Source: Novosphingobium olei
Lineage (GTDB): Bacteria > Pseudomonadota > Alphaproteobacteria > Sphingomonadales > Sphingomonadaceae
NCBI RefSeq assembly: GCF_012927405.1
Contig: NZ_JABBGM010000011.1
Location: 42,303 to 106,302, forward strand
Direction: 5' to 3'
DNA: 64,000 nt
Each line of letters begins with the position of its first letter. The first letter of the stretch is position 1. Made by a program: the position numbers and the translations under genes. The notes below the pieces were generated by a model that was given only the letters and a program-made list of their open reading frames with translations, was not told the origin of the DNA and did not search any database. Positions 26,599-35,897 of this stretch are shown here, piece by piece.

Positions 26599-27546
26599 TC
26601 AGCGCTTCGGCGTTGATTCAGGCGAGATGCGCAATACCGCTTCCTGCATCGCGGTGGCTACCAGGCGACCGTCGCGGGTGAAGATCTTGCCATGGATCAG
26701 CCCGCGACCGCCGCCGGTCCAGTCACTGGTCTGGTGGTAAAGCATCCATTGGCCCATATCGACGTCGCCGTGGATCCACAGCGTGTGGTCGATGCTTGCT
26801 GAACGGATTCCTGGGCGCGACCAATGGATGCCGTGCGGTAGCATGGTCGTTGCAAGCAGCATCTTGTCCGACGCGTAGGCCAGGAGCGCGCGCTGAAGCG
26901 GCTGATGGTCCGGCACCGGCGCAACTGCGCGGAACCAGTACGACTGCACGGGTTCGGCGGGTTCGGCCGAAAAGCTTCGATGCGGATCGGTGGGCCGGAA
27001 CTCGATTGCCGATCGCTGGCTGGGCCAGCGCGAAGCAAGCTCTGGCACCATTTCGTCCAGAAACGGCAAGGCTGCGATGATGTGATCGACCAGCGTTTCG
27101 GGATCGGGCGCTGCGGGCATCGCCACCTGATGCGATACCGAAACCTCCTTGCGCTGATAGGAGGCGGCAAGCCGCAGGATCACCTGCCCGTCCTGCATGG
27201 CGTCGACCGATCGAAACGAGAATGCTCCGCCATCGCGGTCTCGCCCGACTTCGTACTCCACGGGATCGCGCCCATCGCCGGCAAGCAGGAAGTAGGCGTG
27301 GATCGAATGGACCAATCGACCTTCGGGAACGGTGGTCTGCGCCGCCATCAGCGCTTGGCCGATGACCTGCCCGCCGAACAGGCGCGCCTGCGCGCCGCGC
27401 TCGCACCCGCCTTCGAAACGGTCGTCGCCCAGCGGTGACACCTGCAACAGCGCGATCAGATCGCCAAGCAGGCTGGATGGCGCGGCGGTTTCGGACAAGT
27501 TCTGCACGGCTGCTTCGCTACTCCCGGAATGCCTTCGCGCTGTCAC
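26599..27546 (-). CDS. tesB: Acyl-CoA thioesterase II (TesB-like)
   Basis: A double-hotdog thioesterase of up to 315 residues that hydrolyses acyl-CoA to free acid and CoA. Conserved stretches are RLFGGQVIGQALMAA near the N-terminus, then SIDHTLWIHGD and GGGRGLIHGKIFTRDGRLVA followed by a catalytic Gln in AMQEAVL. The Asp in SIDH and this Gln correspond to the TesB Asp-Gln-Thr catalytic network. The start is uncertain: GTG at 27546 gives the full frame, and GTG at 27507 gives 302 residues, closer to the family length. It is downstream of an acyl-CoA dehydrogenase and small hypothetical gene in the same orientation. Confidence 0.88.
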   Translation of the reverse strand: MTARRHSGSSEAAVQNLSETAAPSSLLGDLIALLQVSPLGDDRFEGGCERGAQARLFGGQVIGQALMAAQTTVPEGRLVHSIHAYFLLAGDGRDPVEYEVGRDRDGGAFSFRSVDAMQDGQVILRLAASYQRKEVSVSHQVAMPAAPDPETLVDHIIAALPFLDEMVPELASRWPSQRSAIEFRPTDPHRSFSAEPAEPVQSYWFRAVAPVPDHQPLQRALLAYASDKMLLATTMLPHGIHWSRPGIRSASIDHTLWIHGDVDMGQWMLYHQTSDWTGGGRGLIHGKIFTRDGRLVATAMQEAVLRISPESTPKR

Positions 27547-27588
27547 AGCGTGGCTGCATGGTCAACCGCGCGAAAGCGGACGAGCGTG

Positions 27589-27948
27589 TCAGATCGTCTG
27601 GATGCTGAACGCAAACCAGGCCTCTTGCCCATGATCGTACAGCTGGACGATCTGGTCTTGCGCGCGTAGCGAAAAATGACTGGACGTCGCCCGGTCGAAC
27701 CCGCGCGCGGTCGTCCCGTCGAGCTCGAACGAAATGTACGCCCCGGTGCTGGAATCGCGCACCTCGGGAAGCGTCCCTGCAAACCTGACGGAACGGGCAC
27801 CGTCCACCGCCTGCACACGCCCCTCGCGCGCCTCGGCTGCGATGTCGAGGTCCACGCCCGAAGCGTGATCGTGGACGCCCGCCACCTTCTTGCCGAAGAT
27901 CAGGGCATAGGCCGAGGCTGCTATCATCGCGCGCGTTTCGGGTTTCAT
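27589..27948 (-). CDS. Conserved hypothetical protein, 119 residues
   Basis: A small gene between acyl-CoA dehydrogenase and TesB with AGGTGG before the ATG at 27948. It begins MKPETRAMIAASAYALIFGK, a short amphipathic stretch. The rest is beta-rich (for example SSTGAYISFELDG and HGQEAWFAFSIQTI). There is no signal peptide and no motif I recognise. The frame is open well upstream, but only by reading through the dehydrogenase gene, so the longer version is rejected. Context suggests a role near acyl-CoA metabolism, but nothing in the sequence proves it. Confidence 0.7.
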   Translation of the reverse strand: MKPETRAMIAASAYALIFGKKVAGVHDHASGVDLDIAAEAREGRVQAVDGARSVRFAGTLPEVRDSSTGAYISFELDGTTARGFDRATSSHFSLRAQDQIVQLYDHGQEAWFAFSIQTI

Positions 27949-28093
27949 CCGACCACCTGACAGCGCCGACCGTTCGAAGCAAGCCACAAACGCTGGCGAG
28001 GTGAAAGGCCGGGTTGCAGGCTTCGCTTCGACACCCTGGTTAAGGCTCGGACCAGGAGGCACCCCGTGCCGCCCGGTCCCCGACTCAAGCCGT

Positions 28094-29338
28094 TCAGTGC
28101 AGCCCGAGTTCGTGCCGGCCGACCACCATGTGATGGACCTCGTCCGGACCGTCGGCAAAGCGCAGGTGCCGCACGTCAGTGTAGAGTTCCGCCAGCGGGG
28201 TCCACTGCGAAATGCCGGTGGCGCCGTGGATCTGGATCGCCTGGTCGATGATCTGGCAGGTCTTTTCCGGCACCATCGCCTTGGCAAGGCTGACCCAGAC
28301 GCGCGCTTCGCGGTTGCCCAGCACGTCCATCGCCTTGGCGGCCTTGAGCACCACCATTCGCATCGCTTCGATCTCGATGCGCGCACGGGCGACCAGTTCC
28401 AGGTTCTTGCCCAGCATGATCAGCGAGCGACCGAACGCCTCGCGCGAGGAACCGCGCTTGACCATGTAGTCCAGCGCCACCTCGGCCTTGCCGATCGTGC
28501 GCATGCAATGGTGGATGCGGCCCGGTCCGAGGCGCACCTGCGAGATTTCGAACCCGCGGCCCTCGCCGAGGAGGATGTTCTCGTGCGGCACGCGGACATT
28601 GTTGAAGCGGATGTGCATGTGGCCGCGCGGCGCGTGGTCTTCGCCGAACACGTGCATCGGGCCGACGATCTCCACGCCCGGAGTGTCGATCGGCACAAGG
28701 ATCTGCGACTGCTGCTGCGATGCCGGACCGTCGTCGCTGGTGCGCACCATCGTGATCATGATCTTGCAGCGCGGATCGCCCGCGCCCGAAATGTAGTACT
28801 TTTCGCCGTTGATCACCCAGTCCTTGCCGTCGCGCACGGCGCGGGTGCTGATGTTCTTGGCATCCGAAGAGGCGACGTTCGGCTCGGTCATGGCATAGGC
28901 AGAGCGGATCTCTCCCGCCAGCAGGGGCTCCAGCCAGCGCGCCTTCTGCTCGGGCGTGCCGACACGTTCGAGCACTTCCATGTTGCCGGTATCGGGGGCC
29001 GAGCAGTTGAGCGATTCCGAAGCCAGCGGCGACTTGCCGAGCTCAGCCGCGATGTAGGCATAATCGAGGTTGCTCAGCCCCTCACCGGTTTCCGCGTCGG
29101 GCAGGAAGAAATTCCACAGACCCGCAGCCTTGGCCTTCGCCTTGGCGCCATCGAGCAGTTCGAGCTGGCCTGGCGCGAAGCTCCACCGGTCGGCCCGGCC
29201 TTCGCCAAGGCGGAAATATTCCTCGGTGATCGGATCGACGTTCTCGGCGATGTGCCGCTTCACCGCCTCGAGTAGAGGCCGCGCGCTTTCGGACATGCGC
29301 AGATCGTCAAGTTCGGGAATGGAATAGATATCGGTCAT
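28094..29338 (-). CDS. Acyl-CoA dehydrogenase
   Basis: A 414-residue FAD flavoenzyme that forms the alpha,beta double bond in acyl-CoA. Typical segments are SAYAMTEPNVASSDAKNI (FAD/substrate loop), WVINGEKYYISGAGDP, the middle beta domain ending VRVPHENILLGEGRGF, and a C-terminal helical domain with IQIHGATGIS. This belongs to the bacterial ACAD10/11-like branch acting on branched or unusual acyl chains, an inference from these motifs. The ATG at 29338 has AGAGGGA upstream. The LysR gene ends 72 bp upstream on the same strand. Confidence 0.92.
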   Translation of the reverse strand: MTDIYSIPELDDLRMSESARPLLEAVKRHIAENVDPITEEYFRLGEGRADRWSFAPGQLELLDGAKAKAKAAGLWNFFLPDAETGEGLSNLDYAYIAAELGKSPLASESLNCSAPDTGNMEVLERVGTPEQKARWLEPLLAGEIRSAYAMTEPNVASSDAKNISTRAVRDGKDWVINGEKYYISGAGDPRCKIMITMVRTSDDGPASQQQSQILVPIDTPGVEIVGPMHVFGEDHAPRGHMHIRFNNVRVPHENILLGEGRGFEISQVRLGPGRIHHCMRTIGKAEVALDYMVKRGSSREAFGRSLIMLGKNLELVARARIEIEAMRMVVLKAAKAMDVLGNREARVWVSLAKAMVPEKTCQIIDQAIQIHGATGISQWTPLAELYTDVRHLRFADGPDEVHHMVVGRHELGLH

Positions 29339-29410
29339 GGTTGGCTCCCTCTCTGCGGCAAGCCTAACCCAGGCCAATGCCATGCACCAAATTGCATTTG
29401 CAGATAGCGG

Positions 29411-30340
29411 TCATGAATCCTCTGCATGTTGCTCGGTAAGCAAACCGGTGATCAATTCACGCAGCCAGGCGTTCCCCCCGTCACCCTCGACCACCTCGTG
29501 CCAGAACAGCTTGAGCGGCCGGGGCGGCACTTCCAGCGGCAGCGGGAACAACGTTACACCGCCCCGGTGCAGCAATGTTTCAGCGTGCGACTGCGGCAAC
29601 GTCAGCAGCAGGTCCGAACGCGCGACAATATCCCAGGCGGTGGAAAGGCCCTGGCAGCGCATGCCAATCTGGCGCTCCGCCCCGATCGCCTGCAGCGCAA
29701 GGTCTTCCGTCCCCTGCCCCGCCGGACGAGGCGATGCGAAAGCGTGCTGCGCATCTAGATAGGCAGCAAGCGTCAGGCCATCGGCGACCAGCGGGTTGTC
29801 GCGGCGCGCCGCAACCACCAGCACGTCGAGCCGCAGCTTTCGCGATTGCAGTCCCGCCGTCGCCTCGCTTTCGACGTCGAGAGCCACGTCCAGTTCGCCC
29901 AGCGCCAGCGCGCGCGCCAGATCGGCGCGCCGGAAATCGACGCTGGCCAGCTGAACGAACGGCGCCGCCGCCCGCGCCGCGACCGCCAGATCGGCAAACA
30001 TCCGCGCCTCGATATTGGGGCGAAGGCCGATGCGGAACTGGCGGGCAGAGTGCGCGGGATCGAACTCATGCGCGGCCCCGATCGCGCTCTCAAGGCCATG
30101 CAGGGCCCTGCGCACGGGCTCTATGATCGTCGTCGCAAGCGCGGTGGGCACCAGCTTGCCGTCCACCCTGACGAAAAGCTGGTCGTTCAGTTCGCGCCGC
30201 AACCGCGCCAGAGCATGGCTGACGGCGGACTGCGAAAGGTTGAGGTGCCGGGCCGCGTGGGTCACGCTGGATCGTGCGTAGATCGCCTCGAAAACGCCCA
30301 GAAGGTTGAGGTCGAACCGCGAACCCAGCCTCACGCCCAT
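29411..30340 (-). CDS. LysR-family transcriptional regulator
   Basis: A 309-residue regulator with an N-terminal winged helix (FDLNLLGVFEAIYARSSVTH, then LNLSQSAVSHALARLRREL) and a periplasmic-binding-like effector domain. A GTG at 30334, six bases after GGGGAG, may be the true start instead of the ATG at 30340. Unusually for LysR, it precedes its probable target in the same orientation (acyl-CoA dehydrogenase 72 bp downstream), so autoregulated co-transcription is possible. The effector would then be an acyl or aromatic acid metabolite, which is inference only. Confidence 0.88.
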   Translation of the reverse strand: MGVRLGSRFDLNLLGVFEAIYARSSVTHAARHLNLSQSAVSHALARLRRELNDQLFVRVDGKLVPTALATTIIEPVRRALHGLESAIGAAHEFDPAHSARQFRIGLRPNIEARMFADLAVAARAAAPFVQLASVDFRRADLARALALGELDVALDVESEATAGLQSRKLRLDVLVVAARRDNPLVADGLTLAAYLDAQHAFASPRPAGQGTEDLALQAIGAERQIGMRCQGLSTAWDIVARSDLLLTLPQSHAETLLHRGGVTLFPLPLEVPPRPLKLFWHEVVEGDGGNAWLRELITGLLTEQHAEDS

Positions 30341-30476
30341 CTCCCCTGCAAGTTACGCCAGATCGTCCATGAACGCGGCCTAGCACGGTACCGATGGCGA
30401 AGCACCCACGGCCGAACCGCCTGCGCATCCATGCAAGCAAGGCATAGGAGGCACGCACTTGCGCGCTCGTCTCGCG

Positions 30477-31829
30477 TTAGAACTTGAGCATCGCTTCGGT
30501 GCCGACCATGTGGATAGGACGGGCGGCCCCGGTCTCCTTGAGAAATCTGCCCGCGCGGAACAACGATAGCGAGGCTGCGAAGGATACCGTCGCGCTTGCC
30601 TTCCAGGAGGTGCTTAGCTCGATTTGGTCACCAATGTGGCGTGCCTTGCTTGCTCCGGCGGCCCGGATTTCCTGCCCGGGAACGTCATAGACTCCATCGC
30701 CCGTTGAGGCGCGCCAGTAGGACACCTCGGTCAGTTCGATGCCCACCCCGTGCGCCACCACAAGGTCGATCCCAGGGTGGATGTTGATGATGTTGCGAGG
30801 GCCGATCGGGGAAAGTTCTCCGAAATACTTTCCTTTCGGGAACATGGCGTTGAACGTTTCGAGCTTGCCGTCACCGGTCTTGCTGTCGCCGCTCGCCACA
30901 TTGGCGCGAAGCCGCAAACGCGGCTGCAGCCGCACGGCGGGAAAGGAAATGCCCGTCTCCGTCGCCAGGGACCAGGCGCGGATCGGTTGCCCCCCGAACC
31001 GGCCGCGCTGGATCATCAGCTCCCAATTCCACGACAGTCCGCCGCGTCTACCGAACGCGCGAACGCCGTAGGTCCTGCGCCTTTCCACCCCGGAAATGCC
31101 GTCGAACCGCGCCAGGTCGTTGCGATAGCCGAGGAGATAGAGATCAACGCCGATATTGGGCGCAACTGTCCAAGTGGCGTAGGCCCCTTCCAACTTCCGC
31201 GTCTGCGAAGTGCGATCGTCGAAGTTGCCGAGCCCGATCTGCACCGGACGCAACCGCATCAGATCGAGCCGGACCGCGCCATGAGCGATGATCGCCCGCA
31301 TTCCGTCGAACGGCTGCGGAATATTGGGGCCATAGCGCAGGCCGACCAGTCGCTCCGATCCGAGACCAACAAGTTCGCGGCCGGCGCGCAACGTGATCGT
31401 GCCATGGGTCGCCAACGGCACCCGCCATTCGCCGAAGCCTTGCAGCAGGTCAATCCCGGTCTGGTCGGCAGGGCCGTTGCCGCCGTTGACGCCGCGGGCA
31501 TAGCCGGCGATCGGTTGGACGAAGGCTCGCAGGTGCCCAGCCTCGACATCCAACGAAGGCATCGCGCGCAGCCAAAGATAGCCGTCGTCGCGGGACGCGC
31601 CCCACAGCGGATTATCGAATCCTTCGTAGCGTGTTCGCAACTCAAGACCGAGCGATGCGTGAATATCGCCCGATGCGTCCAACCGCACGTACTTCAGCCG
31701 GTCGATGCCCTCTGCGCCTGCAGCGCTTGACCAGTCCTCATCGTAGCGCACGTTGGTACGCTCGGGCGCGGCGCAGGCCGGCAGCGGCGCGAGGACGAGC
31801 GACAGCAGTCTTGTCGCAAGGCCCCGCAT
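30477..31829 (-). CDS. Alginate-export-family outer-membrane porin (AlgE-like domain)
   Basis: A 450-residue protein with a signal peptide (ACAAPERT region) and a beta-barrel-like body. Motifs such as DASGDIHASLGLELRTRYEGF, GEWRVPLATHGTITLRAGRELVGLG and ERLVGLRYGPN match the Alginate_exp family (PF13372-type). Those proteins are outer-membrane channels, often not for alginate. The C-terminal residue is Phe, as in many barrels. It is the last gene of the eight-gene leftward operon, its start sharing one base with the YoaK gene stop. It may let the amidohydrolase substrate or another small compound cross the outer membrane. Confidence 0.8.
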   Translation of the reverse strand: MRGLATRLLSLVLAPLPACAAPERTNVRYDEDWSSAAGAEGIDRLKYVRLDASGDIHASLGLELRTRYEGFDNPLWGASRDDGYLWLRAMPSLDVEAGHLRAFVQPIAGYARGVNGGNGPADQTGIDLLQGFGEWRVPLATHGTITLRAGRELVGLGSERLVGLRYGPNIPQPFDGMRAIIAHGAVRLDLMRLRPVQIGLGNFDDRTSQTRKLEGAYATWTVAPNIGVDLYLLGYRNDLARFDGISGVERRRTYGVRAFGRRGGLSWNWELMIQRGRFGGQPIRAWSLATETGISFPAVRLQPRLRLRANVASGDSKTGDGKLETFNAMFPKGKYFGELSPIGPRNIINIHPGIDLVVAHGVGIELTEVSYWRASTGDGVYDVPGQEIRAAGASKARHIGDQIELSTSWKASATVSFAASLSLFRAGRFLKETGAARPIHMVGTEAMLKF

Positions 31830-32539
31830 CAGCGGCGAAGGTCCGCCATCAGCGGATGGCGGGTGAAGATGACAGTGCCGACAAGCACGATCAGCGCGGT
31901 CAGCAGCAGGGTGGCGGCAAGCCCTGCGTGGAGGACAAGTGCCGCGCCGATCACCGCCCCGCCGAAGATCATGGCCACGGCGGCAAGGCGCGCGTTCCGG
32001 TTGGCACCAGATCCGGCGGCGAACTGCGAATCCGACGCAAGTCCGGTGATCGTGAGCGTCAGGACCGTCGTGGTAAGATCGGGCACCTTCAACTGGCGCA
32101 CGATCGCATTGCGAAAGCCCATGGCGCTGGCGGTCAAGGCAAGGATGGCGAACAGGCGCCAGGGCGGCAGGTCTTCAGGCCGGGCAGCGCCAAGGGCGGT
32201 CAGCCCCGCCACGATCAGCAACGCGGCCTCGATCAGCGCCGCCACCACAAGCCAGTGCTGCAGCGACCGTGGCCCGGGCATGCGCCAGACCCGGCCCGCG
32301 ACGATTGCCCCCACGATGAAGGCCGCAAGCGCAATCAGATAGGGGGTGACGGTAAAGCCTGGCGCCCCCGCTGCGGCAAAGGCAAGGAACACCACGTTGC
32401 CGGTCATGTTGGCGGTAAAGACCTTGCCGAGGCAAAGGATGCTGGCCGCATCGAGCATGCCGGTGGACGCCGAAAGCAGCAGCAACAGGCGAAACAGCGG
32501 TGCCGGGGTGCGAACCGGAGCGGGTGGGGAGGTCGCCAT
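31829..32539 (-). CDS. YoaK/DUF1275 family membrane protein
   Basis: A 236-residue inner-membrane protein with about six hydrophobic segments. DUF1275 features are the early STGMLDAASILCLGKVF, then ANMTGNVVFLA and AMGFRNAIVRQLKVPDL (the conserved MGxxNAxxRxxxxP). Its biochemical role is unknown; members are often near stress or transport genes. The start at 32539 lies two bases after the DoxX stop. The much longer upstream frame belongs to overlapping DoxX sequence and is rejected. Confidence 0.88.
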   Translation of the reverse strand: MATSPPAPVRTPAPLFRLLLLLSASTGMLDAASILCLGKVFTANMTGNVVFLAFAAAGAPGFTVTPYLIALAAFIVGAIVAGRVWRMPGPRSLQHWLVVAALIEAALLIVAGLTALGAARPEDLPPWRLFAILALTASAMGFRNAIVRQLKVPDLTTTVLTLTITGLASDSQFAAGSGANRNARLAAVAMIFGGAVIGAALVLHAGLAATLLLTALIVLVGTVIFTRHPLMADLRR

Positions 32540-32541
32540 CG

Positions 32542-32970
32542 TCAGGGACGTCCTTCGCGCCGGGCGTGTTCGGCGACGAGCGCAGCGAGGATGAAGCCGC
32601 CGACCAGGCCCACATGCTCGAAGAAGGCATTGGTAGCGGCGAAGCGCGCGGGGCCCTCCATCGTCCAGAACGCGTTGGCGACGAACGCCGCCAGCAAGGT
32701 GAAGACACCAAGCGCGCCCGCGCCGAGCCAGATCATCCGCCCCGTCAGAATCAGCACCGGGCCGACGATTTCGACAAGGATCGTGATCGCGGCCCATAGC
32801 GGCGCCGGGGCCATGCCGAACCGCGCCTGCTCGGCGACCGCGGCAGGCCAGTCGGCCAGCTTCGCGATGGCACCCAGCACATAGGCACCAACCAGCAGCA
32901 GGCGCGCAACAAGCCAGATCGGCGGCCAGTCCAGGATCGCGTGGATCAGAGGCGGCTCGGTGTCGCCCAT
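32542..32970 (-). CDS. DoxX-family membrane protein
   Basis: A 142-residue protein with four hydrophobic helices, including LLLVGAYVLGAIAKL, LWAAITILVEIVGPVLILTG and FFEHVGLVGGFILAALVAE, characteristic of DoxX. DoxX-like proteins are linked to quinone-coupled thiosulfate oxidation in archaea and to oxidative-stress complexes in actinobacteria. In proteobacterial operons their role is uncertain. The ATG at 32970 begins just after the amidohydrolase stop with a single-base gap. Confidence 0.85.
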   Translation of the reverse strand: MGDTEPPLIHAILDWPPIWLVARLLLVGAYVLGAIAKLADWPAAVAEQARFGMAPAPLWAAITILVEIVGPVLILTGRMIWLGAGALGVFTLLAAFVANAFWTMEGPARFAATNAFFEHVGLVGGFILAALVAEHARREGRP

Positions 32971-32971
32971 G

Positions 32972-34921
32972 TCAGACCGCCCAACACCCGCAGCCCAGCG
33001 CACCCCAGAAGGTCTGGACATCGGCCACAGGCGTCGCTGCGCCCAAGGCCCGGGCGTGGTCGTGTCCATGCACCTGGCATGCGCTGGCACAGCCGCAGGC
33101 CGCGGCAAGCATGGCATTCGCCTCCGGCGTGCGATGATAGCCGCCAACGGTGCGAACCGGCGACCAATCCGGCATCGGTGCGGGCAACTGCGGGGCGAGA
33201 GGCGCAAAGTCGCCCTCGCCATGCACCACCGCGCCGCCCAGTAGCGTCAGGACCGAGCGGATGTGGGCGATGTCGTATTCGGGTACCGCGAAGAAGTCCG
33301 CCGAAAGCAGCGCAAGGTCGGCCAGCTGGCCAGCCTTGATCTGGCCCTTCTTGCCGACCTCGTTCGAAAACCAGGTGTTCTCGCACGTCCACATCATCAA
33401 GGCCTTTTCGCGGCTCACCCGGTTCGCGCCGGGATAGAGCGACAGACCGCCCACCGTGCGGCTGGTGACCAGCCATGACAGCGAGACCCACGGATTGTAG
33501 CTGGCTACGCGCGTCGCGTCGGTGCCAGCGCCCACCGGCAGGCCCGCCGCAATCATCCGGGCGATGGGCGGCGTGCGCTCGGCGGCGCGGTGGCCGTACC
33601 GTTCGACGAAGTATTCGCCTTGATAGGCCATGCGATGCTGTACGGCGATCCCGCCGCCCAGGGCCGCGATACGGTCGATATTGCGTTCGCTGATCGTCTC
33701 GGCATGGTCGAAGAACCAGTTGATCCCCTGGAGGGGAATGTCGCGATTGACCTTCTCGTAGACATCGAGCGCGCGCCCGATGGTTTCATCGTAGGTCGCA
33801 TGCAGCCGCCAGGGCCAGCGATGTTCCGCAAGCAGGCGGATCACCGGCTCGAGATCGCCTTCCATGCTGGGCGGCATGTCCGGCCTTGCCACGCGGAAAT
33901 CTTCGAAATCGGCGGCGGAATAGACCAGCATCTCTCCCGCGCCATTGTGGCGATAGGTATCGTCGCCCTGCCCCGGGGTCACCTGCTTCACCCAGCCGGC
34001 AAAGTCGGCCAGTTCCTCCTTCGGCTTCTGCGTGAACAGGTTGTAGCTGATCCGCACGGTCAGCTGTCCGTCCTCGTGCAGTTTCTCGATCACGTGGTAG
34101 TCGTCGGGGTAGTTCTGGAAGCCGCCGCCGGCGTCGATCACGCTGGTCACGCCCAGCGAATTGACCTCGCGCATGAAGTGGCGGGTCGAATTGATCTGGT
34201 AGTCCTCGGGCAGCTTGGGCCCCTTGGCCAGCGTGGAATAGAGGATCGTGGCATTGGGCTGCGCCAGCAACAGTCCGGTGGGATTGCCGGCGGCATCGCG
34301 CACGATCTCCCCGCCGGGAGGATCGGGCGTGTCCTTGCCATAGCCGACGACCCGCAATGCTGCGGCGTTGAGCAATGCCCGGTCGTAGAGGTGGAGGATG
34401 AACACGGGCGTATCGGGCGCCACCGCATTGAGTTCGGCAAGCGTCGGCAGGCGTTTTTCGGCGAACTGGTGTTCGGTGAACCCGCCCACCACGCGTACCC
34501 ATTGCGGGGCAGGCGTGCGATCGACCTGCGCCTTCAGCATCGCCATCGCGTCGGCAAGCGTGGGCACTCCGTCCCAGCGCAGCTCCATGTTGAAGTTCAG
34601 CCCGCCCCGGATGATGTGCATATGGCTGTCGATAAGTCCGGGGATCATGCGCCGCCCCTGGGCATCGATGACCGCGGCGCCCGGTGCAGCGGCCCGCACG
34701 TCCTGTTCCGATCCGACCGCCAGGAAGCGCCCGTCGCGGATGGCCACCGCCTCGGCCCGGGGATTTTCCCGATCGAGCGTGGTGACAAGGGCGTTCACGA
34801 TGATGAGGTCGTCGTGCATGGGCTGTGACTTTCTATGGGTCGCGCGGGCGATGCCGGGCATCAGGGACATGGCCGAGACCCCAAGCGCTCCGGCCAGTGT
34901 CTGGCGGCGACTGGCGCTCAA
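32972..34921 (-). CDS. Tat-exported YtcJ-type amidohydrolase with Cys/His-rich tail
   Basis: A 649-residue metal-dependent amidohydrolase of the amidohydrolase-3/YtcJ group. The N-terminus MSASRRQTLAGALGVSAMSL looks like a twin-arginine signal, placing it in the periplasm. Metal-ligand motifs are visible: LIDSHMHI (first pair), HATYDET, WFFDHAETI and GAGTDATRVASYNPW (late Asp). The C-terminal ~45 residues after the catalytic domain are unusual. They include CGCASACQVHGHDHAR and finish with GALGCGCWAV, five Cys and three His in a short span, suggesting a separate metal site. The substrate is unknown. The start overlaps the XapX gene stop. Confidence 0.88.
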   Translation of the reverse strand: MSASRRQTLAGALGVSAMSLMPGIARATHRKSQPMHDDLIIVNALVTTLDRENPRAEAVAIRDGRFLAVGSEQDVRAAAPGAAVIDAQGRRMIPGLIDSHMHIIRGGLNFNMELRWDGVPTLADAMAMLKAQVDRTPAPQWVRVVGGFTEHQFAEKRLPTLAELNAVAPDTPVFILHLYDRALLNAAALRVVGYGKDTPDPPGGEIVRDAAGNPTGLLLAQPNATILYSTLAKGPKLPEDYQINSTRHFMREVNSLGVTSVIDAGGGFQNYPDDYHVIEKLHEDGQLTVRISYNLFTQKPKEELADFAGWVKQVTPGQGDDTYRHNGAGEMLVYSAADFEDFRVARPDMPPSMEGDLEPVIRLLAEHRWPWRLHATYDETIGRALDVYEKVNRDIPLQGINWFFDHAETISERNIDRIAALGGGIAVQHRMAYQGEYFVERYGHRAAERTPPIARMIAAGLPVGAGTDATRVASYNPWVSLSWLVTSRTVGGLSLYPGANRVSREKALMMWTCENTWFSNEVGKKGQIKAGQLADLALLSADFFAVPEYDIAHIRSVLTLLGGAVVHGEGDFAPLAPQLPAPMPDWSPVRTVGGYHRTPEANAMLAAACGCASACQVHGHDHARALGAATPVADVQTFWGALGCGCWAV

Positions 34922-35163
34922 GGCTCCTTATCCGCCTTGGGTGGCACGCCGGTCACACGCTCGGCGCAATTGCTCTTCCAGAACGAGGCGACCTCCTGCC
35001 CATGAACCATCCGCTTCACCAGCGGCACGGCCTGCTCGCCCAGCAACATGCCGAGCAGTCCCAGCAGCGCGATCGCGGGAGGGGCGGGCGACCGCGTGCC
35101 GAGCAGGCTGTACAGCGCACCGACCAGGAGGCCGATGCCAAGTGCTGCGAGATAAGGTTTCAT
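34918..35163 (-). CDS. XapX-domain (DUF1427) small membrane protein
   Basis: An 81-residue protein with two hydrophobic helices: one from the start to LVGALYSLLG, then PAPPAIALLGLLGMLLGEQ, the typical XapX signature with the conserved PAPP-x-GLLG pattern. It ends with a soluble tail containing one Cys. XapX is a small domain of unknown function often next to amidohydrolases and isochorismatase-like hydrolases, as here. Its stop overlaps the amidohydrolase ATG by four bases, indicating translational coupling. Confidence 0.88.
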   Translation of the reverse strand: MKPYLAALGIGLLVGALYSLLGTRSPAPPAIALLGLLGMLLGEQAVPLVKRMVHGQEVASFWKSNCAERVTGVPPKADKEP

Positions 35164-35193
35164 GGGCAGGAGGCTCCCTTCGGCCGTGAAGTA

Positions 35194-35871
35194 TCAATGG
35201 CCTTCGGGGTGGGGTGCTTCGTGCGGGAAAGCGCCTCGCTGCGGTGCCTTGTGGACCATCGTGTAGGCGTAATCGACGCCCATGCCATAGGCGCCGAAAT
35301 GTTCGCGCACGATGTCCATCACGCCGTTGTAGGTATCGCGATGCGCCCAATCGCGCTGTAGCTCGAGCAGCGCGTTGATCGTGGTCAGCGGATGCGCCCC
35401 GGCCTGTTCCATGCGCCGGATTGCCGCATCATGCGCTTCCAGCGACGTACCGCCCGAGGCATCGGTGACGAAATAGATCTCGAACCCTTCCTCGATCGCG
35501 CACAGCGTGGGGAACAGCAGGCAGGCCTCTGTCCACAGCGCGGCGATGACCAGCTTCTTCTTTCCGCTGGCCTTCACCTGCGCGACGAGTTCGTCGGAAT
35601 CCCACGAATTCATCGAGGTCCGCTCGATCGGCTTCTGGCGAACCACATCGAGCAGTTCGGGCCAGATGTAGCCGGAGAAGGATTCTGTCTCCACCGCGGT
35701 CAGGATGATCGGCACGTTGAACAGCTTCGCAGCCTTGGCCAAGGCCACCGTGTTGTTCTTCAACGTCTGCCTGTCGATGCTGGTGACGCCGAACGCCATC
35801 TGCGGCTGGTGGTCGATGAAGATGAACAGCGTGTCATCGGCATTGATCAGCTTCTGGGACCGGAACGACAT
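35194..35871 (-). CDS. YcaC-like cysteine hydrolase (isochorismatase superfamily)
   Basis: A 225-residue hydrolase. The superfamily uses an Asp-Lys-Cys triad; D20 (TLFIFIDHQPQM) and C117 (AALWTEACLLFP) are visible. Closest in style to YcaC, whose substrate is unknown, rather than to isochorismatase. The C-terminal extension after residue 180 (HRDTYNGVMDIVREHFGAYG) is found in YcaC relatives. AAGGAG precedes the ATG at 35871. The N-terminal extension of the open frame is not needed. It lies between Dps and XapX in the operon. Confidence 0.88.
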   Translation of the reverse strand: MSFRSQKLINADDTLFIFIDHQPQMAFGVTSIDRQTLKNNTVALAKAAKLFNVPIILTAVETESFSGYIWPELLDVVRQKPIERTSMNSWDSDELVAQVKASGKKKLVIAALWTEACLLFPTLCAIEEGFEIYFVTDASGGTSLEAHDAAIRRMEQAGAHPLTTINALLELQRDWAHRDTYNGVMDIVREHFGAYGMGVDYAYTMVHKAPQRGAFPHEAPHPEGH

Positions 35872-35897
35872 GGGAATTCTCCTTGAAATCGTGATGC

